A DNA stretch of 64,000 bases. Origin: Agromyces sp. NDB4Y10. Lineage in GTDB: Bacteria; Actinomycetota; Actinomycetes; Actinomycetales; Microbacteriaceae. Shown here piece after piece: positions 1-8,850 of this stretch. Below the pieces are notes generated by a model, which did no database searches, was not told the DNA's origin, and saw only the letters and a list, made by a program, of their open reading frames with translations. How positions within the stretch are numbered: position 1 is the first letter of the stretch; the number at the start of each line of letters is the position of its first letter. The stretch covers positions 62,001 to 126,000 of the forward strand of contig NZ_LQGY01000055.1 of assembly GCF_001620055.1 (NCBI RefSeq), given 5' to 3'. Made by a program: the position numbers and the translations under genes.

Positions 1-273
1 TCCCAGGCCGAGTTCGCCCCGCTGGCGCCGGTGGCGGTGGATGTCTGGGCGATCGCCGGCGGTGCAGCGGATGCGGTGACGCTGAGCTCCGCGGTCCCGT
101 TCGCGCCGCTCGAGGCCGTCAAGGAGATGGATCGGAGGATCGACCACATCCTCATGGCCAACGGATCCGGCGCCGTCGTGGAAGGCGCGTCGATCATCGA
201 CGAGCCGGTCGACGGGCTCTTCCCCAGCGACCACTTCATGGTGACGGCCGACGTGCGCCTGCCGCCGCGGTGA
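1..273 (+). CDS. Endonuclease/exonuclease/phosphatase family protein, 3' end only
   Basis: This is the C-terminal end (about 90 residues) of a protein whose start lies left of the window; the frame is open from base 1. The remaining segment has the RIDHIL stretch and the late PSDHFMV segment, which match the last two conserved blocks of the EEP fold (DNase I/sphingomyelinase/synaptojanin-type phosphodiesterases). The His of SDH is the general acid/base in this family. The visible residues fit a metal-dependent phosphodiesterase, but the substrate cannot be read from the fragment. The gene ends in TGA and is followed by about 150 bases without a clear signal. Confidence 0.7.
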   Translation, partial: SQAEFAPLAPVAVDVWAIAGGAADAVTLSSAVPFAPLEAVKEMDRRIDHILMANGSGAVVEGASIIDEPVDGLFPSDHFMVTADVRLPPR

Positions 274-421
274 CGCACGGCGGGTCGGGCGACGGGCGGC
301 GGCGGGTCCCGGCACTTCCGCAGGGGCGTTGCGAGCCGCTAGCCTGCACGGGATCGACGCGGATCGGCCCGGCCGGGCGCGCCGTCACCGCCCGTTCACC
401 CCGCGCCGGAAGACTGCCCCC

Positions 422-1882
422 ATGACCGACCCACAGCCCCCGGCGGAGCGCGCCTCGACCGCGACCGCCCCGCACCTCTCGACCGGCGAGCTGCGGGTCA
501 TCACGGGCCTGGAGCTCGCCGGCGACCGGCCCGTGCCGCGCCGGCAGGTGTGGTCGTGGGCGCTGTGGGACTGGGCGACGCAGCCGTTCAACTCCGTCAT
601 CACGACGTTCGTCTTCTCGGTGTACCTCACGAGCGCCCTGTTCCTCGCGCCGCAGGTGGCCGGGCTGTCGCCCGACGATCCCGCGTACGAGCGCGGCCTC
701 GCCGAGCTCTCGTCGCAGCTGGGGCTCGCGGTCGGCCTCGGCGGCATCCTCATCGCGGTGCTCGCGCCGGTGCTGGGGCAGCGAGCGGATGCCGCGGGCC
801 GGCGCAAGTTCTGGCTGGCCCTCGCCACGGGCGGGGTCGTGCTCTGCCAGGCGATGATGGTGTTCGTCGAGGCGGACTGGCGCTTCTTCTGGCTGGGGGC
901 GGGGCTGCTGGCGGCCGGCACGGTGTTCCAGGAGATCGCGGGCGTGAACTACAACGCCATGCTCGTGCAGGTCTCGAACGCGCGCACGGTGGGTCGCGTG
1001 AGCGGGCTCGGCTGGGGCTTCGGCTACCTCGGCGGCATCGTGGTGCTCGCGCTGGTCGTCGTGGCCGACTTCGCCGACTGGTTCGGCATCCCGACCGACG
1101 GCGGGCTCAACATCCGGCTCGTGGCGCTGTTCTGCGCGATCTGGACGGTGGTGTTCTCGCTGCCGATCTTCCTCAACGTGCCCGAGGCCCCGGCCGCGCC
1201 GGGCCGTGAGCGCGTCGGCTTCTTCCGCAGCTACGTGGTGCTCGGGCGGGACATCGCCCGGCTCTGGCGCGAGGCGCGTCCGACGTTCTGGTTCCTGCTG
1301 GCGAGCGCGGTGTACCGCGACGGGCTCGCGGGCGTGTTCACGTTCGGCGCGGTGATCGCGAGCATCACGTTCGGCTTCTCGTTCAACGAGGTCGTGATCT
1401 TCGGCGTCGCCGCGAACGTGGTGGCGGGCGTGTCGACGATCGTGGTCGGCCGGCTCGACGACCGGTTCGGTCCGCGGGCCGTGATCCTCGCGACCCTGGG
1501 CGGGCTGATCGTCTCGGCGGTCGTCGTCTTCGTCGCGCACGACGCCGGCAAGACGGTGTTCTGGGTGTTCGGCCTGTTCCTGTCGGCCCTTGTCGGGCCC
1601 GCCCAGGCCGCGAGCCGGTCGTTCCTCGCCCGGGTGACGCCGGCCGGACGCGAGGGTGAGATCTTCGGGCTGTACGCGACCACGGGTCGCGCGGCGAGCT
1701 TCCTCGCACCGCTCGCGTGGGCGGGATTCATCGCGGTGTTCGGCGCGCAGTACTGGGGCATCCTGGGCATTGCGCTGGTCCTCGCGGCCGGGTTCGTGAT
1801 GATGCTGTTCGTGCGGCTGCCGAAGCGGGTCGCGGATGCCGCGCACGCGACCCCGTCCTCAGTGACCCGCTCCGACGGCTAG
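422..1882 (+). CDS. MFS transporter, UMF1 (Atg22-like) family
   Basis: A 486-residue polytopic inner-membrane protein with about 12 hydrophobic segments. The N-terminal WALWDWATQPFNSVITTF stretch is the characteristic entry into TM1 of the UMF1/Atg22-like branch of the major facilitator superfamily, and the central loop is short and basic. The ATG at 422 was chosen because hydrophobicity starts about 45 residues later and the upstream in-frame extension is Arg-rich and non-conserved in style. Family members are putative effluxers of amino acids or other metabolites; the substrate here is unknown. It stands alone, with the convergent MarR gene ending 20 bases downstream. Confidence 0.85.
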   Translation: MTDPQPPAERASTATAPHLSTGELRVITGLELAGDRPVPRRQVWSWALWDWATQPFNSVITTFVFSVYLTSALFLAPQVAGLSPDDPAYERGLAELSSQLGLAVGLGGILIAVLAPVLGQRADAAGRRKFWLALATGGVVLCQAMMVFVEADWRFFWLGAGLLAAGTVFQEIAGVNYNAMLVQVSNARTVGRVSGLGWGFGYLGGIVVLALVVVADFADWFGIPTDGGLNIRLVALFCAIWTVVFSLPIFLNVPEAPAAPGRERVGFFRSYVVLGRDIARLWREARPTFWFLLASAVYRDGLAGVFTFGAVIASITFGFSFNEVVIFGVAANVVAGVSTIVVGRLDDRFGPRAVILATLGGLIVSAVVVFVAHDAGKTVFWVFGLFLSALVGPAQAASRSFLARVTPAGREGEIFGLYATTGRAASFLAPLAWAGFIAVFGAQYWGILGIALVLAAGFVMMLFVRLPKRVADAAHATPSSVTRSDG

Positions 1883-1902
1883 CCGGGCCGGCACCGGCGC
1901 GG

Positions 1903-2523
1903 TCAGCGGCCGCGCTCGCGGCGGAGGCCCTCGGCGAACCGCGTGAGGAGGTCGGCGAACACGACGCGCTCCTCGTCGCTGAATCCGTCGAGGGCGGACT
2001 CGATGGCCCGGCGGTGCTCGGCTCCGGCGGAGCGGACGGCCGCGCGGCCGGACTCGGTCAGGCGCACCCGGGTGCGCCTGGCGTCGTCGGGATCGGCCTC
2101 GCGCGCCACGAGGGCGTCGGCGACGGCGCCCTGCACCAGGCGGCTCGCGCGCGGTTGGTCGACGCCGATCGCCTCGGCGAGCTCGGTGACCGACATGGCG
2201 CGGTCGGCCGCGTCGAGGGTCGCGAGGAGCCGGTGCCGGGCGACCGGACCGAACCGGAACGCCCACGGGCCGGCGCCGGGTTCGCCCTGGGGCCCGCGGT
2301 GGCCGGACGGGCCCGGGCCGTGGGCGTGCGGCCCGCCGTGGGGGTGTCCGTGCCGGTGACCCCGCCCGCGCTCGGGCCGGTCGTCGTCGCGCGTGGCCCA
2401 CGGCGGTCGGCCGCCACGGCGGAGCGCGGCGAGTGCGCGCGCGATGCGTTCGGGCGCATCGGCCGGACTCACCGGATCGTCGCTTCCGGCAGAGCCGGCG
2501 GGCGTCTCGGGGTCGTCGTTCAC
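1903..2523 (-). CDS. MarR-family transcriptional regulator with His-rich linker
   Basis: About 206 residues. The C-terminal 130 residues form a winged helix of the MarR type: RHRLLATLDAAD, then MSVTELAEAIGVDQPRASRLV as helix-turn-helix, then the wing with DPDDARRTRVRLTESGRA, which is the diagnostic MarR wing. The N-terminal half is disordered and holds an unusual Gly/Pro/His-rich tract (about residues 45-75, about eight His), which could bind metal. Start choice is uncertain: the GTG at 2523 has GGAGG only 1 nt upstream, while an in-frame ATG at 2550 lies inside the operator and has no Shine-Dalgarno. It is divergent from a second MarR-like gene at 2707. Autoregulation through the inverted repeat at 2545-2569 is inferred. 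Confidence 0.82.
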   Translation of the reverse strand: MNDDPETPAGSAGSDDPVSPADAPERIARALAALRRGGRPPWATRDDDRPERGRGHRHGHPHGGPHAHGPGPSGHRGPQGEPGAGPWAFRFGPVARHRLLATLDAADRAMSVTELAEAIGVDQPRASRLVQGAVADALVAREADPDDARRTRVRLTESGRAAVRSAGAEHRRAIESALDGFSDEERVVFADLLTRFAEGLRRERGR

Positions 2524-2544
2524 GCCTCCAGAGTACTTGTCATT

Positions 2545-2569
2545 TGACATGCATTCGCATTGCATGTCA
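2545..2569. promoter_or_regulatory. Perfect inverted-repeat operator between divergent marR-like genes
   Basis: The sequence TGACATGCA-N7-TGCATGTCA is a perfect 9+9 inverted repeat. A further half-site TGACATGCA occurs at 2590-2598. The arm is AT-richer than the surroundings, and its position in the 183-base divergent intergenic region fits a MarR-dimer operator controlling both genes. Binding is inferred. Confidence 0.6.
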
Positions 2570-2706
2570 CAGTACATATGCATGCCTGATGACATGCATC
2601 GTCTCCTCGAGCGGGGCTCTCGCCCCGCGGCCGCACTCGCGGCGACTCCATCCGGCCCTCGGCGGCCGACTCTCCGCGCCGGATCGGCGCATCCGAAAGG
2701 ATCCCC

Positions 2707-3348
2707 ATGAACTCCCACGACCACACCCCTGACTCCCACGACCACGCCCCTGACTCCCACGACCGATCCGAGCCCTCCGGCCCGGGCCGCCCGCTCGGCT
2801 TCTGGCTCACGACCGTCGACCGGGCCATCGCGCGTGAATTCGCCGCCGCGTTCGACGACCTCGAGGTCACCCGTCGCGAATGGCGGCTGCTCAACCTCAT
2901 CGGAGGCGAAGCGCGCGACGAGCGGCTGAGCATGAAACTCGAGCGCCGGCCCGAGCTCGTCGCATCGCTCGTCGAACGCGGATGGATCGCCGGCGACGCC
3001 GGCGACCTGCACCTCACCGACGACGGCCGCGCGGCGCTCGCGACGCTCGGCGAGCGTGTCCGCGGCATCCGTTCGCGGATCGCCGAGGCCGTGCCGGCCG
3101 ACGACTACGCGACCACGGTCGCCACGCTCGAGGCCATCGCCCGCGAACTCGGCTGGAGCGAGGACCGGCCGGACCGGCCCGGACGTCGGTTCGGCCGAGG
3201 ACCTCGCCGCTTCCGCGATCCTCACTGGGCCGGACCCCGCTTCGGCCACCACGGCGGCTCCGGCCACGCCGACGGCGACGACCACCGGCACCGCCATGGT
3301 CACGGGCACGGGCACGGCCACGCCCGGTGCGTCCACGACCACCGCTGA
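2707..3348 (+). CDS. MarR-like winged-helix protein with His-rich termini
   Basis: 213 residues, with AAAGGA 7 nt before the ATG. The first 22 residues come from an 18-base tandem repeat giving SHDHTPD/SHDHAPD/SHDRSE. Residues 35-130 look like a MarR/PadR-type winged helix: FAAAFDDLEVTRREWRLLNLI, a degenerate recognition region, then LTDDGRAAL as the wing-end helix. The C-terminus (about 185-213) is extremely His-rich, with GHGHGHGHA and many DH/GH pairs, as in metal-binding tails. It is divergent from the MarR gene at 1903 and shares its control region. I infer a metal-responsive or metal-buffering role; the ligand is not known. Confidence 0.7.
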   Translation: MNSHDHTPDSHDHAPDSHDRSEPSGPGRPLGFWLTTVDRAIAREFAAAFDDLEVTRREWRLLNLIGGEARDERLSMKLERRPELVASLVERGWIAGDAGDLHLTDDGRAALATLGERVRGIRSRIAEAVPADDYATTVATLEAIARELGWSEDRPDRPGRRFGRGPRRFRDPHWAGPRFGHHGGSGHADGDDHRHRHGHGHGHGHARCVHDHR

Positions 3349-3365
3349 ACGTTCCGCTCACGACG

Positions 3366-3402
3366 ACGGCGCGCCGCCCCCGCATGGGGAGCGGCGCGCC
3401 GT
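3366..3402. terminator. Bidirectional hairpin terminator
   Basis: ACGGCGCGCCGC pairs perfectly with GCGGCGCGCCGT across a 13-base loop in the 79-base gap between two convergent genes. There is no U tract, which is usual for high-GC actinobacteria. Confidence 0.65.
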
Positions 3403-3427
3403 TGCATGTCGCCGGGGTTCAGCCGAC

Positions 3428-6070
3428 CTACGGGGCCACCCGGATCGTGACCGATGCGGTCGTGGCGTTGCCGCTCGGGTCGGTCGCCGTGTAGGTGAGC
3501 GTGTAGGTCGCGCCGCGCACGGCCTTCACCTGCACGTCACCGTCGACCACCCGCACCTCGGCCTTCGCCCCGGTGGACGCGGTGTCGGTGAGCTCGACCT
3601 CGACCTCGCCGGAGTCGTCCGACGCGGCGATGTCGACCGCGACCGTCCGCCACTTGTTGTTCGGCGGGAACACGACCGACGGGTCCGCGGTCACCGTGAG
3701 CTCGGGCGCGGTCGTGTCGGGCACCGTGAGGTCGAGTCCGACGATCACGGGGTCGTGGTCGCTCGAGCGGTAGGCGTCGGGCGCGTACCAGCTCGACACC
3801 TGGCCGGCCGACTTGAACTCGGTGTTGTAGTCGAGGATCGTCGGCTCGTCGGCGTTGATCGCCCACTCCGCGGCCCCGGTCACGTCCTCGAGCAGGCTCG
3901 CGCCGGCCAGGCCGTGGTCGAGGTAGCCGAGCTGTCCGTCGAACACGTACGAGTAGGCGAACTCGCCGACGAACTGGCGCAGCAGGTCGGTGTATCCCGC
4001 GTTGCGGAGCGCCGTGATCGGGTCCTCCTTGTCGTACGCGTTGAGGTCGCCGATGATCAGCTCGCGGCCCGCGTCGGCACCGGTCGGCTCGGTCGCCAGC
4101 CAGTCGGCGAGCGCCTGCGCCGCGACCGTGCGGGTCCCGTTGCAGTTGCCCTGGCCGTCGCCGCGGTCGGGGTCGCCCGCGCACGCCGAGCCCTTCGACT
4201 TGAGGTGGTTGACCACGACGGTGACGTCGTCGCCGCCGCCGACCGGCTCGAACGTCTGCGCGAGCGCCGGGCGGTTGCGCGTCGTGTCGAAGCGCGGGTC
4301 CACCGAGGCGTCGAGCACGGCGTGGGCGCCCACGGGGACGACGCTCGCCGGCTTGTAGATGAGCGCGGTCGTGATCTCGTCGGTGCCGAGCCTGCCGGTG
4401 TCGATGCCGGCGTAGGTTCCGGCGCCCATCTCATCGTTGAGTGCAGCGACGAGCGCGTTCAGCGCGGTGCCGCCGTTGTTCTCGATCTCGATGAGGCCGA
4501 CGATGTCGGCGTCGATGCGGGAGATGGCGTCGACGATCTTCGCCTCCTGGCGCTCGAACTCGGCGGCGGTGTTGGCGCCGCGCGCGTTCAGCGTCGTGAA
4601 GTAGTTGAGGACGTTGAAGCTCGCGACCGTCGTCGTGCCGGCCACCTCGGGCGCCTCACCGCGGGGGTTCGCCCGCTGGTACGAGGCGGCCTCGGTCGGC
4701 TGGATCTTGTAGGCGTTGTTCCGGTAGTCGAGCACGCCGGTGAGGCCGGTGACGAGGTCGCCGCCGCGCAGGGTGTTCTGCAGCGAGAACGGGTCGCCGT
4801 TCGGGTGGCGGAGCGGGTCGGGGTTCTGGTTGCTGCGCCCGTCGTCGAGCGTGATGCGACCGCGCGCGTTCGCGGCGGCCAGCTCGATCGCCTCGGCCGA
4901 TCCGGGGGCGTACACCGCGGTGGGCTGGAACTGGCGGTCGGTGCCGAGCGCGATCTCACCGTAGCGGCCGTAGTTGAAGTACTCCAGCACGGCGAGCGAC
5001 TGCGGCAGCGTCACGCGCATGCCCTCGAGCGCCTCGCGCTCGGCATCCGTCGCCGGAAGCTCGAGCGTCGTGGCAGCGGGCAGGGCGGCGCCGGTCGCGC
5101 ACGGGATGACCTGCGACGCGGTGATCTGCGTCATGTTGAAGAACTCGCTCACCGTGCCCGTCACCGTCAGCACGTCGCCGGCGTTCACGTCGGCACCGCC
5201 GGGGGCGTAGATGAACAGGCCGTCGGAGGTCGCGGCGTCGCCGTCGCCCGCGTCCTGCAGGTAGTAGCCGTTGAAGCCGCCGACCTGGAAGTCGCCGACC
5301 ACGGTGCCGCGCACGGTTCGCGTGCTGCCGACCACCGGCGAGGCGGTGCCGGAGCCCTGCACCGAGCCGATCGTCGCGACGTCCGTGTCGCAGGTGGGTC
5401 CGGTGCCGGGGTCGCCGCCCCCGTCACCCGGGTCGCCGCCGCCGCCATCGCCGTCGCCGGCCTCGCAGTCGGCGGTGTGGGCGCCGAGGCCGTCGAACGT
5501 GTCGACCGCGAAGCCGGTCCACTGCGCGGCGGGATCGAACGTGTCGGCGGTGTTGGTGTCGCCCGAGCACACGGAGGCGTTGCGGCGCAGCGTGTTGTCG
5601 GCCGTGGAGGTGAGGCCGGTGCCCCACTCGGTGCCGGGGTCGAAGCCGACCTGGCCGAGCGAGTCGATGACGACGCCCGCCTTCTCGAGGACGATGGCGT
5701 CGTCGCCGTTGAACCAGCTGCCGCTGTTGAGCTGGTCGGCCGCGGCGAGCACGGTCGCATTGGCGGAGCCCTGCGCGAGCACGTGCACCTCGCCCGCGGC
5801 GACGGTGCCGGTGAGGCTGACGGTCAGGCCCGGCGTGACGCCGCCGTTGAAGTACATCTTGACGGCGTAGCCGCCGGCACCGAGGTCGATCGGGTTCGCC
5901 GTGAGGTTCGCGAACTCGAGGGCCTTGTTGTTGGAGCTGCCCTCGACGTACTCGCTGATGATCAGGTCGTTCGCGACGCCGTCGGCGGCGTGGGCGGCGG
6001 GGACGGCGAGGCCGACCGCGGCGAGCGCACCGGCGGTGAGGCCCGCGAGCGCGTGGTAGGGACGTTTCAT
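3428..6070 (-). CDS. Secreted ExeM/NucH-type extracellular endonuclease
   Basis: About 880 residues. A Sec signal peptide covers residues 1-25 (KR, then an Ala/Leu core ending AAHA). Next come a lamin-tail domain (about 29-150; the DLIISEYVEGSSNNKALEF opening is typical), a Gly/Asp-rich linker, an OB-fold domain of the YhcR/ExeM type (about 227-335), an EEP nuclease domain (about 480-775) and a C-terminal Ig-like domain beginning DTTAPELTV. EEP catalytic blocks are visible: SFNVLNYF, GLIEIENNG, VVNHLKSKG, IIGDLNAY and SSDHDPVI. Two ATGs lie in tandem at 6073 and 6070; the second is better spaced from GAGGAG. Extracellular DNA degradation for nutrition or biofilm turnover is the family role. 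It is monocistronic. Confidence 0.9.
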   Translation of the reverse strand: MKRPYHALAGLTAGALAAVGLAVPAAHAADGVANDLIISEYVEGSSNNKALEFANLTANPIDLGAGGYAVKMYFNGGVTPGLTVSLTGTVAAGEVHVLAQGSANATVLAAADQLNSGSWFNGDDAIVLEKAGVVIDSLGQVGFDPGTEWGTGLTSTADNTLRRNASVCSGDTNTADTFDPAAQWTGFAVDTFDGLGAHTADCEAGDGDGGGGDPGDGGGDPGTGPTCDTDVATIGSVQGSGTASPVVGSTRTVRGTVVGDFQVGGFNGYYLQDAGDGDAATSDGLFIYAPGGADVNAGDVLTVTGTVSEFFNMTQITASQVIPCATGAALPAATTLELPATDAEREALEGMRVTLPQSLAVLEYFNYGRYGEIALGTDRQFQPTAVYAPGSAEAIELAAANARGRITLDDGRSNQNPDPLRHPNGDPFSLQNTLRGGDLVTGLTGVLDYRNNAYKIQPTEAASYQRANPRGEAPEVAGTTTVASFNVLNYFTTLNARGANTAAEFERQEAKIVDAISRIDADIVGLIEIENNGGTALNALVAALNDEMGAGTYAGIDTGRLGTDEITTALIYKPASVVPVGAHAVLDASVDPRFDTTRNRPALAQTFEPVGGGDDVTVVVNHLKSKGSACAGDPDRGDGQGNCNGTRTVAAQALADWLATEPTGADAGRELIIGDLNAYDKEDPITALRNAGYTDLLRQFVGEFAYSYVFDGQLGYLDHGLAGASLLEDVTGAAEWAINADEPTILDYNTEFKSAGQVSSWYAPDAYRSSDHDPVIVGLDLTVPDTTAPELTVTADPSVVFPPNNKWRTVAVDIAASDDSGEVEVELTDTASTGAKAEVRVVDGDVQVKAVRGATYTLTYTATDPSGNATTASVTIRVAP

Positions 6071-6314
6071 CATGCTCCTCGTTGCCGGTGGGCCCACGAT
6101 GGCCCACGCACGGGGCACAGCATATGCGGCGGGATGTCGCGGTGTGAAGGGTTGCGGCGCACCCGTCACCGAACGTTATCCAGACGGAAACTCCCTGATG
6201 AACAGGCAGAAACGATGCATCATCGTCGAGGAATGCTCATCTGCGCATGGAGATGGGAACCGAGCGCTCACGTGAGCGCCGAACCGCTCGGGCACCCTCG
6301 CCGCCCGCACCCCG

Positions 6315-6926
6315 TCAGGCGTCGGCCTGCCCCCGCGCGTTGTACACGACCGCATCCGACGCCCCGAACGCGCGGAAGACGTCGAGCGCGTCCTCCCGCC
6401 GCACGTCGGTTCGCACGCGGATGCCGCGCCGCTCGAACTCGCCCATCCAGTCGGCGGGCATCGGCCCCTCGTCGAAGCCGGTCAGGCGCTGGCAGTCGTC
6501 GCCGTGCCCCGCGATGACGAGCCGGCGCACGCCCGACCACATGGTCGCGCCGTAGCACATGACGCACGTCGCCCAGTTGACGACGAGCTCGAGTTCGGCG
6601 CCGTCCGCACCGAGGTCCCACCGGCCGAGGCGCGCCTGGGCCAGGCTCAGCGCGGTCACCTCCGCGTGCGTCGAGCTGAGCCCGCTCGAGAGCACGACGT
6701 TCACGCCGGCCGAGACGAGCCGACCGGATGCCGCGTCGACCACGAGCGCCGCGAACGGCCCGCCGTTGCCGGCGCGCCAGTTGCGGTCCGCGAGGTCGAT
6801 CGCGAGCCCGACGCGGGACTCGTCGTCGGGGAGGACCGTCTCGGCCAGTGCCGGCAGCTCGGCGACGAGCCACTCGGGCAGGGCGGCGGAGAACGACGTC
6901 GGCATCGCGGCATCCATACCGCCCAT
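6315..6926 (-). CDS. Nucleoside/deoxycytidylate-type deaminase family protein
   Basis: 203 residues. The zinc deaminase signature is present: HAEV (about residue 89) supplies the first ligand and catalytic Glu, and ATCVMC supplies the two Cys ligands. The Pro that normally precedes the first Cys (PCxxC) is Thr here. It starts 15 bases after the PotC-like permease stop, so it probably belongs to the transporter operon and may act on an imported compound. The first ATG (6926) is used; in-frame ATGs also occur at 6917 and shortly after. Cytosine, guanine, adenine or a non-base amine are all possible substrates. Confidence 0.78.
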   Translation of the reverse strand: MGGMDAAMPTSFSAALPEWLVAELPALAETVLPDDESRVGLAIDLADRNWRAGNGGPFAALVVDAASGRLVSAGVNVVLSSGLSSTHAEVTALSLAQARLGRWDLGADGAELELVVNWATCVMCYGATMWSGVRRLVIAGHGDDCQRLTGFDEGPMPADWMGEFERRGIRVRTDVRREDALDVFRAFGASDAVVYNARGQADA

Positions 6927-6941
6927 TCTGGCGGGCCGGAG

Positions 6942-7742
6942 TCAGCGGCGCTGCTGCTCGTCGCCCGAGAGGCGCTGCGCCAGGTAGATCGGGATGATCG
7001 ACACGAGCACCAGCACCACCGCGATCACGGCGACGATGGGCGCCTGGCTGGGCCGGAACATGTTGTTCAGGATGAAGATGGGCAACGTCGTCACGCCCGA
7101 CCCCGCCGTGAACGTCGTCACGATGATCTCGTCGAACGACAGCGCGAACGCGAGCAGCCCGCCCGCGAGCAGCGCCGACCGCAGCTGGGGAAAGGTCACG
7201 AGCCGGAACGTCGTCCACACGCCCGCGCCGAGGTCGGCCGACGCCTCCTCGAGCTTCGTGCCGGTGCGCCGGAGCCGCGCGATGACGTTGTTGAAGACCG
7301 TCACGATGCAGAAGGTGGCGTGCGCGATCACCACGGTCCAGATCGACAGCGGGATGCCCATGATCGTGCGGAAGAAGTTGTTCAGCGCGATACCGGTGAT
7401 GATGCCCGGCAGCGCGATCGGCAGGATCACCAGCAGGTTCACCGTCTGCCGGCCGAAGAAGTCGAACCGCTGCAGCGCGAACGAGATGAGCGTGCCGAGC
7501 ACCAGCGCGATCGCCGTCGAGATGAGGGCCACCACGACGCTCGTCTGCACGGCCTCCATCGCGCCGGCCGACGCGAACGCGCGCCGCCACCACTCGAGCG
7601 TGAACCCGGGCGGCGGCCACGACAGCGAGGTCGACGTCGAGAACGAGTTCACGAGCACCACCAGCAGGGGCACGTACACCAGCACGAGGATGAGGCCGGC
7701 CACGGCGCCGAGCATCGTGCGCGAGAGTCGGGAGAGTCGCAT
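6942..7742 (-). CDS. potC: ABC transporter permease, PotC-like
   Basis: About 266 residues with six predicted TM helices. The EAA cytoplasmic loop (EASADLGAGVWTTFRLVTFP) couples it to the ATPase. It pairs with the PotB-like permease ending 10 bases upstream. The ATG at 7742 was preferred over an upstream in-frame start inside the preceding gene. The family imports spermidine/putrescine or related cations; specificity for polyamine is inferred from family only. Confidence 0.87.
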   Translation of the reverse strand: MRLSRLSRTMLGAVAGLILVLVYVPLLVVLVNSFSTSTSLSWPPPGFTLEWWRRAFASAGAMEAVQTSVVVALISTAIALVLGTLISFALQRFDFFGRQTVNLLVILPIALPGIITGIALNNFFRTIMGIPLSIWTVVIAHATFCIVTVFNNVIARLRRTGTKLEEASADLGAGVWTTFRLVTFPQLRSALLAGGLLAFALSFDEIIVTTFTAGSGVTTLPIFILNNMFRPSQAPIVAVIAVVLVLVSIIPIYLAQRLSGDEQQRR

Positions 7743-7752
7743 CCGTTCGCCC

Positions 7753-8706
7753 CTAGAGGTTGTCGAGGGCACCCGTGCGACGCACGAGCGCGAGGTAGCC
7801 GAAGATGATCGCGATCGGGATGAGCGCGATCGCCGCCGCGAGCGGCAGGTTGTTCGCCGCGCCCACGTTCGTGTAGACGAGGTTGCCGAGCATCTGGTTC
7901 GCCCCGCCGACGATGTTCACCGTGATGTAGTCGCCGAGCGACAGCGAGAAGCTGAAGATGGTGCCGGCGATGATCGCCGGGGCGGCGAGCGGCAGCACCA
8001 CGTGGCGCACGGTCGGCCAGGTCTTGCCGCCGAGGTCGGCGGAGGCCTCGAGCAGCGAGTCGGGCACCCGCTCGAGCCCGGCGTAGATCGGCAGGATCAC
8101 GTACGGCAGCCACAGGTACGACAGCGTGATGATCGTCGCGGGCAGGCCGTAGCCGGGCGTGCTCAGGCCGAACGGCGACACGAGCCACTCGAGGATGCCG
8201 TCCTGCGAGAGCACCGACCGCCAGGCGTACGCCTTGACGAGGTAGCTCGCCCACAGCGGCATGAGCACGGCGATGACGAGCAGCCGGCGGGCCCGGGGCG
8301 AGGCAACCTTCGCCATGTAGAACGCGATCGGCAGTGCGAGCGCGACGTCGATGATGGTCACGAGCAGCGCCACGCCGATCGTGCGGAGGGTCACCGTCTG
8401 GTACAGCGACCCGGTGAGCACCGTGACGATGTTGTCGATCGTCCACTCGGTGCGGATCTGGCCCGTGAAGCTGTCGACCGACCAGAACGCGGTGACGAGC
8501 AGCGCGGCGAGTGCCACCACGTACACGAGGCCCAGCCAGAACAGCGGGGCCGAGAGGAGCAGGGCGAGCCGCATCCGCGGGTGGGTGCTGAGGAACACCG
8601 ACGTGCGGCGGGCGGGGGTGGCCCTGGGCCGGCGGATGGCGCTGCGGGAGCCGTCGTCGCGGTCGGGGCCGCGGACCGGGGCCGGTGCCGTCGCATTCGT
8701 CGTCAT
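7753..8706 (-). CDS. potB: ABC transporter permease, PotB-like
   Basis: 317 residues, with AGGAAG 5 nt before the ATG. A long charged N-terminal extension (about 45 residues) precedes the first of six TM helices. The EAA loop reads EASADLGGKTWPTVRHVVLP. It forms the translocation pore with the PotC-like subunit and is followed by it after 10 bases, indicating one operon. A 144-base gap separates it from the substrate-binding protein gene upstream. Confidence 0.87.
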   Translation of the reverse strand: MTTNATAPAPVRGPDRDDGSRSAIRRPRATPARRTSVFLSTHPRMRLALLLSAPLFWLGLVYVVALAALLVTAFWSVDSFTGQIRTEWTIDNIVTVLTGSLYQTVTLRTIGVALLVTIIDVALALPIAFYMAKVASPRARRLLVIAVLMPLWASYLVKAYAWRSVLSQDGILEWLVSPFGLSTPGYGLPATIITLSYLWLPYVILPIYAGLERVPDSLLEASADLGGKTWPTVRHVVLPLAAPAIIAGTIFSFSLSLGDYITVNIVGGANQMLGNLVYTNVGAANNLPLAAAIALIPIAIIFGYLALVRRTGALDNL

Positions 8707-8850
8707 TCGTCTTCCTGTCGGTGCGGTTCGTCGGGGAAGTGGGAGGGGTTCGGGAACGGCGGGGGCGGACCGGGGAGCGGTGCCGTCGTCGGAGACCGAG
8801 GGGGGCTGATCTCTCGTCGGCGGCGCCGGTCTCCCCGGCCCGCGTCGGGC

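Noticed and set aside
236-1846. A 536-residue leftward open frame opposite the UMF1 permease
   Set aside because: Its composition is Arg/Glu/His/Asp-rich without motifs, as expected from the reverse complement of a high-GC gene. The permease on the other strand has clear TM and family features.
3056-6517. A 1,153-residue rightward open frame across the secreted nuclease
   Set aside because: Antisense of a gene with signal peptide and ordered domains; the rightward product is a run of Arg/Val/Gly/Asp without a recognisable fold.
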